From: Humulus lupulus | Lineage: Eukaryota; Streptophyta; Magnoliopsida; Rosales; Cannabaceae | Assembly (NCBI RefSeq): GCF_963169125.1 | Contig: NC_084793.1 | Span: forward strand, 45,131,578 to 45,195,577 | DNA: 64,000 nucleotides | Direction of reading: 5' to 3' | Shown: one piece after another, positions 12,232 through 22,640 of the stretch | How the letters are laid out: each line of letters opens with the position of its first letter | How positions within the stretch are numbered: position 1 is the first letter of the stretch | Program-made: the position numbers and the translations under genes | Notes under the pieces: model-generated | Database searches by the model: none | What the model saw: the letters and a program-made list of their open reading frames with translations, nothing else | Told to the model about the DNA's origin: nothing

Positions 12232-13305
12232 CTTTTGTGCCCGCTCGTAGAAATCAGCTAAGTTTGTGACCTCCCTTTTGAGCATGTTATCCCAAAGCTT
12301 AGTGCCGAGGCGCACTCCGGCCATGATCGCCATCTTGAGTTCTCCCCTGGTCAGGCTTCCCACTTTAGCCGCCTCCATGTTGAACCTATGGATGTAGCTC
12401 TTCAAGCGCTCTCCTTCACCTTGCTTTATATTAGCGAGGCTAGTGTCGGGTAGGGTATAATCACGTACAGCATGTTGTTGTTGGAGAAATCCGTCAATTT
12501 TTTTTTCCATGACCTAATAGACCCTGGTCGGAGTCTTTTGAACCATTTTTAAGCAGGTCCTTTTAACGTGACAGCGAAGCAGTGGCACCTGGCCCTGCTA
12601 TTAATTCCTCTCATTTTCATTAGGTCATTGAATGTGTCTAGATGGTATTTAGGGTCCGTATTTCCCACATAAGGGGTCATATGATGTTCTTTAAAGTTAG
12701 CCGGGAGTCGTTACAACTGGATTTCTCGCGTGAAGGGTGACTCGTAGTCGAACTCTTCATCAGTAATGTGCCCCTCAGACGTCGTGACGTTCTTGCTACG
12801 AAGGCTCCTCATCTCGATGTCTAGTTTCTGTCGCCTCATATTCAAGGAGCCCCTCAGCTCGGTAGGGTCGGCCTTTCCCTTTTCTCTACCCTTCGAAGGG
12901 GCCACAAGAGGTGTTGTCCTTAATTCTAACCTCCTACTATTGAGCTTTTCTCTTAGGTCAAGTGGCGCCTCCCTAGAGGTGACTTCGACTTCATTAGGAG
13001 GGTTAGCGTTGTTCTTCTGCTCTTGCATCTGGGGCTACTTCACCTTCTCAGGATGTTCACGCTACTTTGTCTGAGGGGTATTACTGGTGGAGAGCCGAGT
13101 CCTCCCATCATCCACAGGAACCGTGGTTTCTCCACCCTTTGGGCCTTTTTCCTTTCATCTAGGAAGGGGCACATTTGATTTTCCTTGTAGCAGGTCGTTC
13201 AACACCTCTTGCATGTTCTCTAAGGTGGTTTCTAGCCTTTGGTTCTTCTGGTGCAGTTCGCGTATCTCCTCTTCATAAAATCGAGATCTAGAACTTGAGC
13301 TCACT
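12232..13305 (-). pseudogene. gag of element G, middle part
   Basis: From 13300 down, the sequence encodes a Ser/Arg/Glu-rich segment (EEEIRELHQKNQRLE), then an open stretch at 12711-13028 and a capsid-like part with SLANIKQGEGERLKSYIHRF at 12214-12510. The frame ends in ADFYERAQK at the junction with the chromovirus LTR near 12231. Stops and at least two frame changes separate the pieces. The same gag block in element B (near 23600) reads VRQQPGETFKSYLTRF, which supports the assignment. The first part of the gag is on the other side of element B. Confidence 0.75.
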
Positions 13306-13310
13306 GAATG
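13306..13310. repeat. target-site duplication of B, left copy
   Basis: GAATG directly before the LTR; the same five bases follow the other LTR at 25940-25944. Confidence 0.92.
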
Positions 13311-14107
13311 TGTTGACGCCGTTTTTCGTCAACAATGAAATAAGAGCACAAAAACAATAAGTAGCTATGGCCAGAAAAATACGATAAAACAAATGGGATT
13401 TTTTACGTGGTTCAGCAGTTAACTCTGCCTAGTCCACGAGTCTTTTTTATTAGCACTTAAGATGATTTCTGGAAATTCTTTAAGAATGAATTCTCCAGAG
13501 TTTCTCCCAAGATTAAAAAAATTTGATCCCTTTCAATGGTGCAAATCTTCTCTATTTATAGAGGAGATTTCATAATACTATCCCACACATTTCGGGAAGT
13601 TATTCTGTATATGTAAATAAATTTAATGGCATTAAAAGCCTGTAACTCCTATATACAAGGAAACGTCCCCTGAAGACCAGGGGACGTATAACTGAATAAT
13701 AAATACCCCTTTATTATAGGGGATTTACAACAATGAATGTAGACTGCGTCTCTCCAAAATGATTCACTAAGATATTCAAAGTTATCAATCTACATCGTCA
13801 GTGCCGTGTTCACCCAGGTCTCTTAATGACTTTCGAGTTGTAGCATTTTCCCCGAGATCTTGGGCTTCGAGCTCACACTTATGTCAGGCTCGGAACCCCT
13901 GATCTGAGGTCATCCGAGAATAGACGTACTTCGATGTCTGTCTTTCGAGCTTGTGAGGGTTTCGAGGCTACCATCTTCGAGGTTGCCCCCTGCTTTGTAG
14001 GTTCGGTGCCTAGGTTGCGGACACGTGTTCCAGACATTACGAGCCCATTCCTGACGAATCCAGCTTTCGAGATCACAATTCTTAAGGCTCGAAATCTAGG
14101 TGTAACA
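13311..14107 (-). repeat. 3' LTR of element B, 797 bp
   Basis: On the plus strand it runs TGTTGACGCC to GGTGTAACA. The complement of about 13552-13562 gives a TATAAATAG box. The U5 end contains the inverted pair GTTGACG / CGTCAAC at 13312-13333. Confidence 0.95.
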
Positions 14108-14124
14108 TTTTGCCCCCTCAAAAG
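14108..14124 (-). promoter_or_regulatory. polypurine tract of B
   Basis: The minus strand reads CTTTTGAGGGGGCAAAA directly before the 3' LTR. Confidence 0.88.
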
Positions 14125-14381
14125 TATTTGTTCGAATCCTATGAGAAGGAAACTTTTGAACTACTTTCTTCGGGAACCGCACCGTCACACATACTTGAGG
14201 GTGGACGCGTGTCAGTTGGGTACTGCTTATCCAAGGTACTCGAGTACCTTGGAAATCCGCCCACGATCGTTCGCCTGCCACCTTTTCGGTGCCATCTTGT
14301 CATTTGTCCCTAACCGTCAGATTTTATAAGGATTCTGGCCAATGGCTCAGATTAATCCCTTTTTTATCACTTTTTACTATC

Positions 14382-14390
14382 TATATATAA
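14382..14390 (+). promoter_or_regulatory. TATA box of the antisense gene in B
   Basis: TATATATAA lies 275 bp inside the 3' LTR edge on the plus strand, opposite to gag-pol. About 30 bp later comes a pyrimidine-rich, start-site-like stretch (ATCTTCTTCCTCTTATTTTAC), then an A/G-rich leader. Element C has a TATAAATAG at the equivalent place. Confidence 0.7.
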
Positions 14391-15080
14391 GGCCCTGGAC
14401 ATCTTCTTCCTCTTATTTTACACTCATCAGAGAAAAAAGAAGAGACAAAACCAGAAGCCATTCCAGAGAGCTTTTAGTTTTTGCATGTTTTCCCAGCCGA
14501 GGAAACAAAGGACCGCCAGCCTGTTCGAAACTGTAAGATTATACCTGCAGCCTCTCCTTCAATCAACGATTTCTCTGCAATCGCCATCATTGTGTAAGTA
14601 TCTGATTATCTTTTCGTTTTCCTTTATGCCGGTTTCTGTCTGTGTTGTTCTTTTATTTTTGGGAATGCACTGGTTTATTTTTTAGTTTGACATGCTAGGA
14701 GGCTCTGGCCGATAGTCATTTAAGTTTAAGTTTCTACGCTAGGTTTAAGTCACTGGTTCTAAATCCAGTTTTGATGTAGAACAAGCTCAAACAAGGTCTC
14801 TTTTTTCTGGGTTTTCAAAATTTAAAAGACATATCTTGCACACCAAGATATCGGGTACAAAATCTTGGTTTTAAAGAATGCACGATACCCAAGACTACCA
14901 TTTCTGAATAACTGTCATCTTTTTCCCTGATATTTCGGGATTCTCAAAAATTAGATCCGCTCCCCTCCTTTTTCTCGTAGAATACACGTTCTGACCCTTA
15001 ATCGGGTTTCCAGGATCGAGCTCGGCTCGTACCCAAGAACTTTCCGAGCTTGTCTTGCCAAGCTTGTAATTCTTGAATCC
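14391..15080 (+). other. leader and possible first exon/intron of antisense gene
   Basis: It contains an untranslated-leader-like segment to about 14480, an ATG at 14485 with a short open frame, and a strong donor GTAAGTA at 14594. I cannot place the matching acceptor with confidence; it should lie before the conserved coding region at 15081. No other gene seen. Confidence 0.45.
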
Positions 15081-16011
15081 TTGCATGCATGGCCCTCTCC
15101 ATTTTTTCTTTCTTGCTGGATGTCACAAAATCTGGAAAGACGGTGGGGGTCGCTACTGGCAGTTCTGTATTCGCCAAAAACTCTGAGCCCAGAATTGCTG
15201 TTTGCTCAGAACCAACGTCTGATTCATGAATACGATCTCTCGCGCGAACAGGAAGAAACCCGAGCTCACTATCGCCGCCAAATCGTCGAGGTCATAGAAA
15301 AGAAGAGGTGAATCCTTCGAGAGGCTCTTTATCCGAAAACTGATTTACGGCCCAGGCCGATCCCCCTCGACCCTAGGCTAAAAGTGACCATCGCGTACAA
15401 CCCGGGAGAGCTTCAATTCTCACTAATGGGGGAGCCCTTTACCTCGCAGCCGAGGAGGGAGTTCTTCGAGGCCGAGCACTACTGGAGCTCGGTTACCTCA
15501 CTAGGTCAGATAAATGATATCCTGGCCTTCCATGGTCTCAGACTATCCGGCTCCTTGAGGTGCCGAGCTCCTACCTCACAAGAGTGAAGCTGTCGCGCCC
15601 CAGGAGATGGAAATCCTGATAACAAGCTGAGGTATACGGCTTGGAGCCAGGAGCATATGAAGGCAGGAGCGTTACTGCCTTTGAAGTCTTTCTTCAAGGA
15701 CTTCACGGACTTCGTTGGGCTGGCTCCATTCCAGCTCAACACCAATTCGTACAGGGTTCTGTCTGCCCTAAAGTCAATTTACAACGAGCTGAAGTGGGAA
15801 GGACCCACGCCAGAAGAGATCTTGTATCTCTTTTGTTTGAAAAGTAATCCCTCCCGAGCTCGGGGAGGAGATGGCTTCTATTACCTCTCGAGCTACCCAA
15901 AGGAGAAAAAGATGTTTGAGGATCTTCCCAACCATCCTCCTGATTTTAAGAAGGCCTTCTTTTGGACGGATGGCCTGTCTCCATCACGATGTTATTCCTT
16001 CAGGCGGATCC
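15081..16011 (+). pseudogene. antisense gene of B, exon 1 (Transposase_28-like)
   Basis: One frame runs from 15081 to 16011 with only two interruptions, TGA at 15309 and TGA at 15585, both explicable as CGA to TGA. It encodes a region that resembles the plant 'putative gypsy type transposon' family: FFEAEHYWSSVTSLGQIND, AWSQEHMKAGALLPLKSFF, LAPFQLNTNSYRVL, WEGPTPEEILYLFCLK and GDGFYYLSSYP. Element C encodes the same blocks (VKLAPFHLPPNSYKLL, WEVPTPTDILYFFCLK, GDGFYYL). The function of this family is not known to me. The start is uncertain; 15081 is simply the first ATG of the open stretch. A consensus donor GTAAGT follows at 16012. Confidence 0.75.
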
Positions 16012-16095
16012 GTAAGTACCCCATCTTCCTTTATCTCTGTGTTCGAACTTTTATCGATATGCTTGCACTTAGTTGAGTTGTATTTTATTTTCCAG

Positions 16096-16748
16096 CCGAC
16101 TATCATCGCCTTACTCCTTCTGACGAGATGAAGGGGCGTAGGGAGACCCTGCTTCAACTTCCTTATGGCAGGAGATCATTCTCATACCTTTTGCATGAAG
16201 GTAAACTTCGAGCTTGCGGGCTCTTGGAAGATGGCCAGTCCACCTCAGACTGGTCTAACAAAAAATACGAGCGTTGGGATCTCGTGCCCTTGCCAACAGG
16301 CGCTCTTCCCCCGAGAAGAGAGGTGAGGCCCCCGCCTCCAATTCGCCGGAGGAGCCCACAATCAGGGAATGAGGCCAATGACGAAGCCTCGAGCTCGGGC
16401 TCAGATGATCAAGGTACAGTCATCCTAAGCTCGAAAATGTGGTCCCCCACCTTACTAAAACACAAACCCGATAGGTTAGTGTTGTGCCAGGACGATAGGA
16501 ACCACTTCTATGTGTGGACTTGGGTAGATGAACGGGTTCATAGGTTCGATAGCTGGCTCGGGTAATACGATACTATGTATAGCCTGAACGAGGTATGGAA
16601 TGGAATAGTCGTCCAATACGGAACCAATGATTATAGGGACCTTTCGAGGTTGACATCCACATATAGGGAAGGTACTCCCCTCGCCTCTTCTGAAGATGGG
16701 GGAATTTCATGGTCTCCGAGCTCAAGCTCGGGGGAGAATTCCAGTTAG
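16096..16748 (+). pseudogene. antisense gene of B, exon 2
   Basis: It follows an 84-bp intron (16012-16095, GTAAGT to TTTTCCAG); joining keeps the frame. It encodes YHRLTPSDEMKGRRETLL and a Pro/Ser-rich acidic part up to a TAA at 16563-16565, and then continues in the same frame to an SSSSGENSS tail. The segment QYGTNDYRDL (about 16618) resembles EYGTNRRSWP in the element C gene, so the sequence after the TAA is probably also coding. The donor is probably near 16749; the following intron has a long T-run and ends GTGCAG at 16832. Confidence 0.62.
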
Positions 16749-16832
16749 GTCTTTCTCCACTTGGTTTTTTTTTTTTTTTTATATCTTCCAAGTTTGTTAG
16801 TACTATGCTTAACCTCGATTGGAACTGTGCAG

Positions 16833-17302
16833 GTACTATGGATTCCGACCTCGACAATATCCTCGAGAGTGGCGGTGCCAAGAGGAGCAAACGCCCCAGG
16901 GGGTCGCGAAAGGTTGACCGGCCTGCCAAGGTCCTTAAGAGGACCGAGAAGACACCTGCTCCCCCGGCTCCGCCTGCCACGAGCTCCACTGTGGTGCCGA
17001 CTTCACAGGTCGGTGCCTCCGTTATGGCCGAGCCTCAACCTCCTGTAGTGGTTCACCCGACACTCGGTCCACCTCCCAAAAAGCCTTCTGCTTCTCTAAC
17101 TCATAAGCTGTCGGTTTCTACTCATGTTGAGGAGTATGTAATTGACAATGCTGCTGGATCCCATGGGGCTACGCTGGCTTCGGACGTCTTGTCCCGAGTG
17201 GGCCAGAGTTTTAGTAGTTTTGACACTCCCCAATGGCAATTTTTGAACAACGCCCGAGACTGCACCGCCCTCTACGAGAAGAGTATCGAGCTTGCCGCCG
17301 CG
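16833..17302 (+). CDS. antisense gene of B, exon 3
   Basis: Open from the acceptor at 16832 to a donor GTAACT at 17303. It encodes an acidic start (DSDLDNILESGG), a basic nuclear-targeting-like stretch (KRSKRPRGSRKVDRPAK), a Pro/Ala-rich linker, then a more ordered part ending ALYEKSIELAAA. The next intron (17303-17386, 84 bp, GTAACT to TGTCAG) falls between codons. Nuclear targeting is inferred only from the basic residues. Confidence 0.65.
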
Positions 17303-17386
17303 GTAACTTTCCTTCCCCCCTTTTCTTTTTCTTAGTAATATTTATAGACGGTCCGAGTGTTAATGATGATTTTTTTTTTGTGTCAG

Positions 17387-17977
17387 ACTCTTGCTGTTTC
17401 TGCCCAGCTCAACTATAAGTTGAACAACAAGATCCATTCGAGCAAGTCCTATGCTCAGGAGGCGAAGGATCTTCAGCTCAAAGTGAGTGATGACCTGAAG
17501 GTAGCAAATGCAAAGCTTGAGGCAGGAGCCGAGGAGCTTAAGGCCAAAGCATATGAGCTTGAGAAGCTGAATACTAGGCTCGCGGAGCTTGAGAAGGAGA
17601 ATGCCAGGCTCGCGGAGCTTGAGAAGGAGAACACTCAGCTCCAAGAGGCTAACAAAAAGCTCGAAGAAGACCAGGCCGCCACTTTTGATATAATTGAGGG
17701 TGAAAAGGCTCGCCTCCTTACCGAGTATAAAGAGAAGAAGGAACAGGTGGTTGATTTGTCCATGTACAGAATGTGGGCCAATAACAAAGACCTCGATACC
17801 AGCTTCCTAGGCCCTCTTGAGGCAAAGCTCCTAGATAAGTGCAATGCTCGGCTTGAGGCAGAGGAGGCTGCTCGGGAGGCCGCCATCGAGGTTGCTCAGA
17901 AGGATAGTCATGCTATTCGTCCTGAGGGGTCTAGTGCCACTGATGCTGAGAAGGCCAAGGAGACTGCTCCTTCTTGA
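17387..17977 (+). CDS. antisense gene of B, last exon: coiled coil
   Basis: Open from the acceptor to TGA at 17975-17977. It is rich in Leu/Glu/Lys/Ala heptads (QLKVSDDLKVANAKLEAG, ELEKENARLAELEKENTQLQ), a clear coiled coil suggesting self-association. A 30-bp unit is duplicated in tandem inside it (17576-17605 and 17606-17635), adding ten residues in frame. The C-terminal block MYRMWANNKDLDTSFLGPL matches YHCWAFNQDGNFSFMAPEL in element C, so it is under some shared constraint. Followed by an Ala/Glu-rich tail. Confidence 0.72.
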   Translation, partial: TLAVSAQLNYKLNNKIHSSKSYAQEAKDLQLKVSDDLKVANAKLEAGAEELKAKAYELEKLNTRLAELEKENARLAELEKENTQLQEANKKLEEDQAATFDIIEGEKARLLTEYKEKKEQVVDLSMYRMWANNKDLDTSFLGPLEAKLLDKCNARLEAEEAAREAAIEVAQKDSHAIRPEGSSATDAEKAKETAPS

Positions 17978-18905
17978 ATCTCATCTCGGGGCTGCGTCCC
18001 TTTATTTTTGTAATAGTTTTATTTTATGCCCGTAGGGCTGATACAATTTCTTTTTTCTTTTAATATCCATGCTTTTCATTTCTTGGTTTGAAATATTTTG
18101 CACATTCTATATTAAAGAATCGCGTATGTTTATTTATTCGTATAAACATAGTTAGGATTTAGGCTCGAATCTCAATGCATTCATGCACAGTTTGCTCGAA
18201 TTATCCGCTTCCGATCTCGTTTTTCATCAAGGTCGGATATTACTTTAACCATGAACCCGAAAGTACTTGTATGGTGTGTAATGCAAACGGTTTAGTTATA
18301 TCTTTTTGCTTAGTTACTTTTTCTCGTCCCCGGTTATCTCTCCGAGGTTATGAGTTTGAAACTATTTTTTTTTTAGAAGATACTCCAGCCTCGTTCTCAA
18401 CTTATCTCGAAGTAGGTTTATGTTCCAACTTATCGTCGATTAGTTCTAGCTAGTTTGCTCCAAACCTTTTAAGGTCGTGTTTGGTTTGTAATCCATACAC
18501 TCATATTTTTAACTTAGTTCGCATATTTGGTTACATACAAACGTATTTATCTTTTGATAATTTGGTTACATCCAAACTATGTAAGCTCGCGCGTCTGGTT
18601 ACATCCAAACACTTGTACGTTTTTGATAATCGGTTATATCCAAATTACCTTAGCTCGCGCACTTGGTTATATCCAAACACTTGCGTGTATTTTGTATATG
18701 TTACTTTATTTTTCAAGCTGGTGGTATTTATATATACCAATAATGCCCCCTTAATATCCTATGAATGTGATCATAGGTTATTAGATTAAGAGAGATTGCA
18801 AAAATAAACCATATCAGACGAAATAAATCTTTATTTGATAAAATCCAAAAGTAGGCAAAATAATACAGATAAACAAGCATGGTTACAGGTAACACCCTTC
18901 CTACA
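17978..18905. repeat. convergent spacer with 34-bp tandem array
   Basis: Non-coding spacer between the ends of the antisense gene and pol, which converge here. Five copies of GGTTAYATMCAAAY lie at 18529, 18564, 18597, 18632 and 18665, alternately 33-35 bp apart, several followed by AGCTCGCG. The reverse complement (ATTTGGATATAACC type) is the form seen in element C at 42344-42680. The T-rich stretch 18040-18060 may hold the poly(A) signal of the antisense gene. Confidence 0.7.
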
Positions 18906-21900
18906 CTATTGATAGTAAGGTCTTAGGTGTTCGCCATTCCATGCTCGTGGTACCAGGCTCCCATCCAATCTCGCTAGCTTGTAGACACCGGGTCGGATGA
19001 CTGACTCTATCTGGTAGGGTCCTTCCCAATTTGGTCTGAGCACGCCAGCTGCTGGATCTCACGTTGCCAAAAATACACGCCTTAGCACCAGATCTTCCAC
19101 ACCGAACTTTCGATCTCGAACTCTCTTGTTGAAGTACCTGGTAGCTCGTTGCTGGTAGGCAGCGTTCCTCAACTAAGCTTCGTTTCTTCTTTCTTCGATC
19201 AAGTCTAAGGTTTCTTCGAGCTGAGCAGGGTTCAAGCTTTGGTCATAAATGTGAGTTCGCATTGTTGGGATTTCGACCTCGATAGGCAACATAGCTTCAC
19301 AACCGTATGCTAAAGAGAATGGGGTATGTCCCGTTGATGTTCGAGTTGTAGTCCTATATCCCCATAGGACTTGGGGAAACTCTTCGGGCTATCGTCCCTT
19401 TGCTTCCTCCAACTTTTTCTTTAGCGAACTCTTGAGAGTTTTGTTTACAGCTTCAACCTGGCCATTCGCCTGAGGATGAGCTACTGATGAAAAACTCTTT
19501 ATTATTCCATTCTTCTCGCAAAAGTTGGTGAACAAGTCGCTATCGAACTCGGTTCCATTGTCGGATACAATTTTCCTCGGCATCCCATATCGGCATATGA
19601 TGTTCTTTACTACGAAGTCAAGGACCTTTTTGGAAGTTATTGTTGCCAACGGTTCAGCCTCCGCCCACTTTGTGAAGTAATCTACGGCAACTACAACATA
19701 CTTCACACCGCCCTTGCCAGTTGGGAGAGAGCCTATGAGGTCGATTCCCCATACCGTGAATGGCCATGGGGAAGTCAACATGGTCAGCTCGGATGGTGGA
19801 GCTCGAGGAATCGTGGCGAATCTCTGGCATTTATCGCATTTCTTTACGTACTCGAAAGAATTTGATTTAATGGTAGGCCAGAAATAACCTTGGCGTATGA
19901 TTTTCTTGGACAGGCTATGCCCCCCAGTATGGTCTCCACAGAACCCTTCATGAATTTCTTCAATGATCTTTTTGGCTTCGGGTGGAGTCACGCACCGAAG
20001 TAATGGCATGGAATATCCCCTTCTATACAGCTTTCCGTCCAAAATGGTGTAACGGGGAAGTTGATACATTAACTTTCGAGCCTGGTTCCGATCCTTTGGA
20101 AGGACTCCGGTCTCGAGATATTCGACTATCGGGGTCATCCACGTGGGCTCGGACTCAATCATATACACATCTTCCTCGTCCGGCTCGTTAATGCTAGGTG
20201 CCGAGAGGTGTTCTATGGGCACAACGTTTAGCTCATCATTCTCGGCGGAAGTAGCGAGCCGAGCTAAGGCATCTTCATTTGAGTTTTTCTCTCGAGGAAC
20301 CTGTTCGATCACATAAAACTCGAAATGTTCCAATGCGGATTTTTCCTTCTCTAAGTAAGCTGCCATTTTCGTGCCACGAGCTTGGTATTCTCCCAAGATT
20401 TGATTAACCACAAGCTGGGAGTCACTGTAGCAATGTATTGCTTTAGCTTTGAGCTCTTTGGCTATACGAAGTCCCGCCAGTAAAGCCTCGTATTCGGCCT
20501 CGTTATTCGATGCCTTGAAGTCGAATCTTAAGGCAGAATGAAATCTCCTCCCTGCGGGGGTAATCAAAATGACCCCTGCCCCCGATCCATTTTCATTAGA
20601 TGAACCATCGACGTAAAGTTTCCACAGCTCGTGGGCCGGGGTTATAACTTCATCGTTGGTCATGCCAGTACATTCCACTATAAAGTCTGCCAATGCCTGT
20701 GCCCTAATATTCGTCCTCGGGTGATAGGTGATCTCGAATTGTCTGAGTTCAATCGCCCATTTAAGAAGTCGACTTGAAGCCTCCAGTTTAGGCAAGACTT
20801 GCCTAAGTGGTTGATCAGTCAACACATGGATGGGGTGTGCCTGAAAGTAGGGTCGAAGTTTACGAGATGAATGAATTAAGCTGAGAGCCAGCTCATCCAT
20901 CAAGGGGTATCTCGACTCTGCCCCCAGCAACCTTTTGCTGATGTAATAGACGGGTCTCTGTACCTTTTCTTCTTCTCGCACGAGCACTGCACTTATTGCG
21001 TGTTCGGTAGTGGAATGATATAAGTACAGTACTTCTCCTGTAACAGGTTTTGATAAGATGGGGGGTTCTGCGAGGTGCTTTTTAAGCTCCTGGAAGGTCA
21101 GCTTGCACTCCTCCGTCCATTCAAATTTCTTGCCTCCCCTCAAAAGGTTGAAAAACGGAAGACAACGGTTTGCAGATTTCGAAATAAACCTACTTAGTGT
21201 CGCCATCCTGCCGGTCAAACTTTGGACATCCTTGTGTCTTCGAGGTGAGGGCATGTCGATCAGGGCCCGGATCTTGTCAGGGTTGGCTTCTATTCCATGA
21301 GCGTTTACAATAAAGCCCAGGAATTTTCCTGATGATACCCCGAAGGTGCACTTCTGAGGATTTAGTTTCATGTTATACTTCTGGAGCACGCCAAAGCATT
21401 CTTCGAGGTCGTCAACATGGTTATCGTTAAGTTGAGACTTGACTAGCATGTCATCAACATAAACTTCCATGTTTTTCCTTATTTGCTTTGAAAACATCAT
21501 ATTCACGAGCCGCTGGTATGTGGCCCCAGCATTTTTGAGCCCGAATGGCATGACATTATAATAGTATAGCCCCTTATCCATTATGAAGCTCGTATGTTCC
21601 TGGTCGGGGGCATGCATGGGAATCTGGTTATATCCAGAATAGGCATCCATGAACGACATCAGTCCATGCCCCGCCGTGGCATCCACGAGCTGGTCAATCC
21701 TTGGTAAGGGAAAACAGTCCTTCGGACAAGCTTTGTTGAGGTCCGAATAGTCAATACAGGTTCGCCACATCCCATTAGGTTTTGGGACCAACACCGAATT
21801 GGCTACCCAGTCAGGGTAAAAAGCATCCCTAATGAATCGGTTTGCTTTTAACCTGTCGACCTCCTCCTTCAGTGCCTTCTTCCTGTCGTCATCCAGCTGT

Positions 21901-22040
21901 CTTCGCTTTTGTTGCTTCGGAGGGAAGCTTTTATCAATATTTAGCACGTGGCTTGCTATGTTCGGACTTATTCCTACCATGTCCGAATGTGACCATGCGA
22001 AGACATCCTGGTTTCTCTTCAAAAAGCAAATTAGTTGCTA
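18906..22040 (-). pseudogene. pol of element B: RT, two RNase H domains, integrase
   Basis: One frame from 22022 to the natural stop TAG at 18906-18908, broken only by TAG at 19389-19391 (a TAG at 22038-22040 separates it from the protease). Residues from 22022: RT with FMDAYSGY (124-131) and YVDDM (188-192); first RNase H about 330-410; a second, archaeal-type RNase H about 467-590 with D472, E510, D534 and D584, a mark of the Tat lineage; integrase zinc module H698, H702, C729, C732; catalytic core D761, D821, E857 with D-x35-E spacing. After the TAG the integrase tail continues to RPYYQ. All visible catalytic residues are present, so only nonsense mutations silence it. Confidence 0.94.
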
Positions 22041-22640
22041 TTTGGTTTCTTCCTGGAGGTGTTTTCCACCCTTTACCTTTTTCGAGGGATCGGACTCTTC
22101 GAGCTGAATCTCTTCGAGCTCTTCTAAGGGTTCGAGGTCAACTTTCTCCTCAACCCTTGGATCGATTTCTTCATCAATCTCCAAGACCGTCTCGTCTTTA
22201 CTTTGAACAATGACGGGTGCTTGTGCGCTCGTCTGTTTCTTTCCTCTTAAGGAAATGCTGTAGCATTCCCTTCCAGCTAACTGATCTCCCTTCAACGTCC
22301 CGATGCCACTGAGGGTCGGGAACTTAATGGCCAGATGCCTTACGGACGAGACTGCCCCCAGCCCAACTAGGGCGGGTCTCCCGAGCAGCACATTGTAGGC
22401 TGAAGGTAGATCTACTACTACGAACTCCATCATCTTGGTTGTTGAGACCGGGTAGTCTCCCAAGGTCACGGGGAGTTCAATGGATCCCATGCAGGCGGTT
22501 CCTTCTCCTGAAAGCCGTATAGCATAGTCGCACATGCTTTCAGGTCGCGAAGGGAGAGTCCCATCTTTTCAAGGGTTGCCTTATAGAGAATGTTAACTGA
22601 GCTCCCATTGTCTATGAGAACTCGGTACCTTTTTATTTGC
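22041..22640 (-). pseudogene. aspartic protease and acidic linker of B
   Basis: The active site region [20 protein letters not shown] is at about 22630-22560, but in a different frame from gag; a one-base gain near 22625 and a one-base loss near 22520 cancel each other, so the frame returns at 22535. Asp-Asn-Gly replaces the usual Asp-Ser/Thr-Gly, as also seen in the protease of E. The second part includes VDLPSAYNVLLGRPAL. A highly acidic linker (EEIDPRVEEKVDLEPLEELE) leads to RT. It would cut the polyprotein in the particle. Confidence 0.85.

Noticed and set aside
21832..22213. Plus-strand open frames of 91 and 123 codons
   Set aside because: Shadows of the protease linker and RT start of element B.
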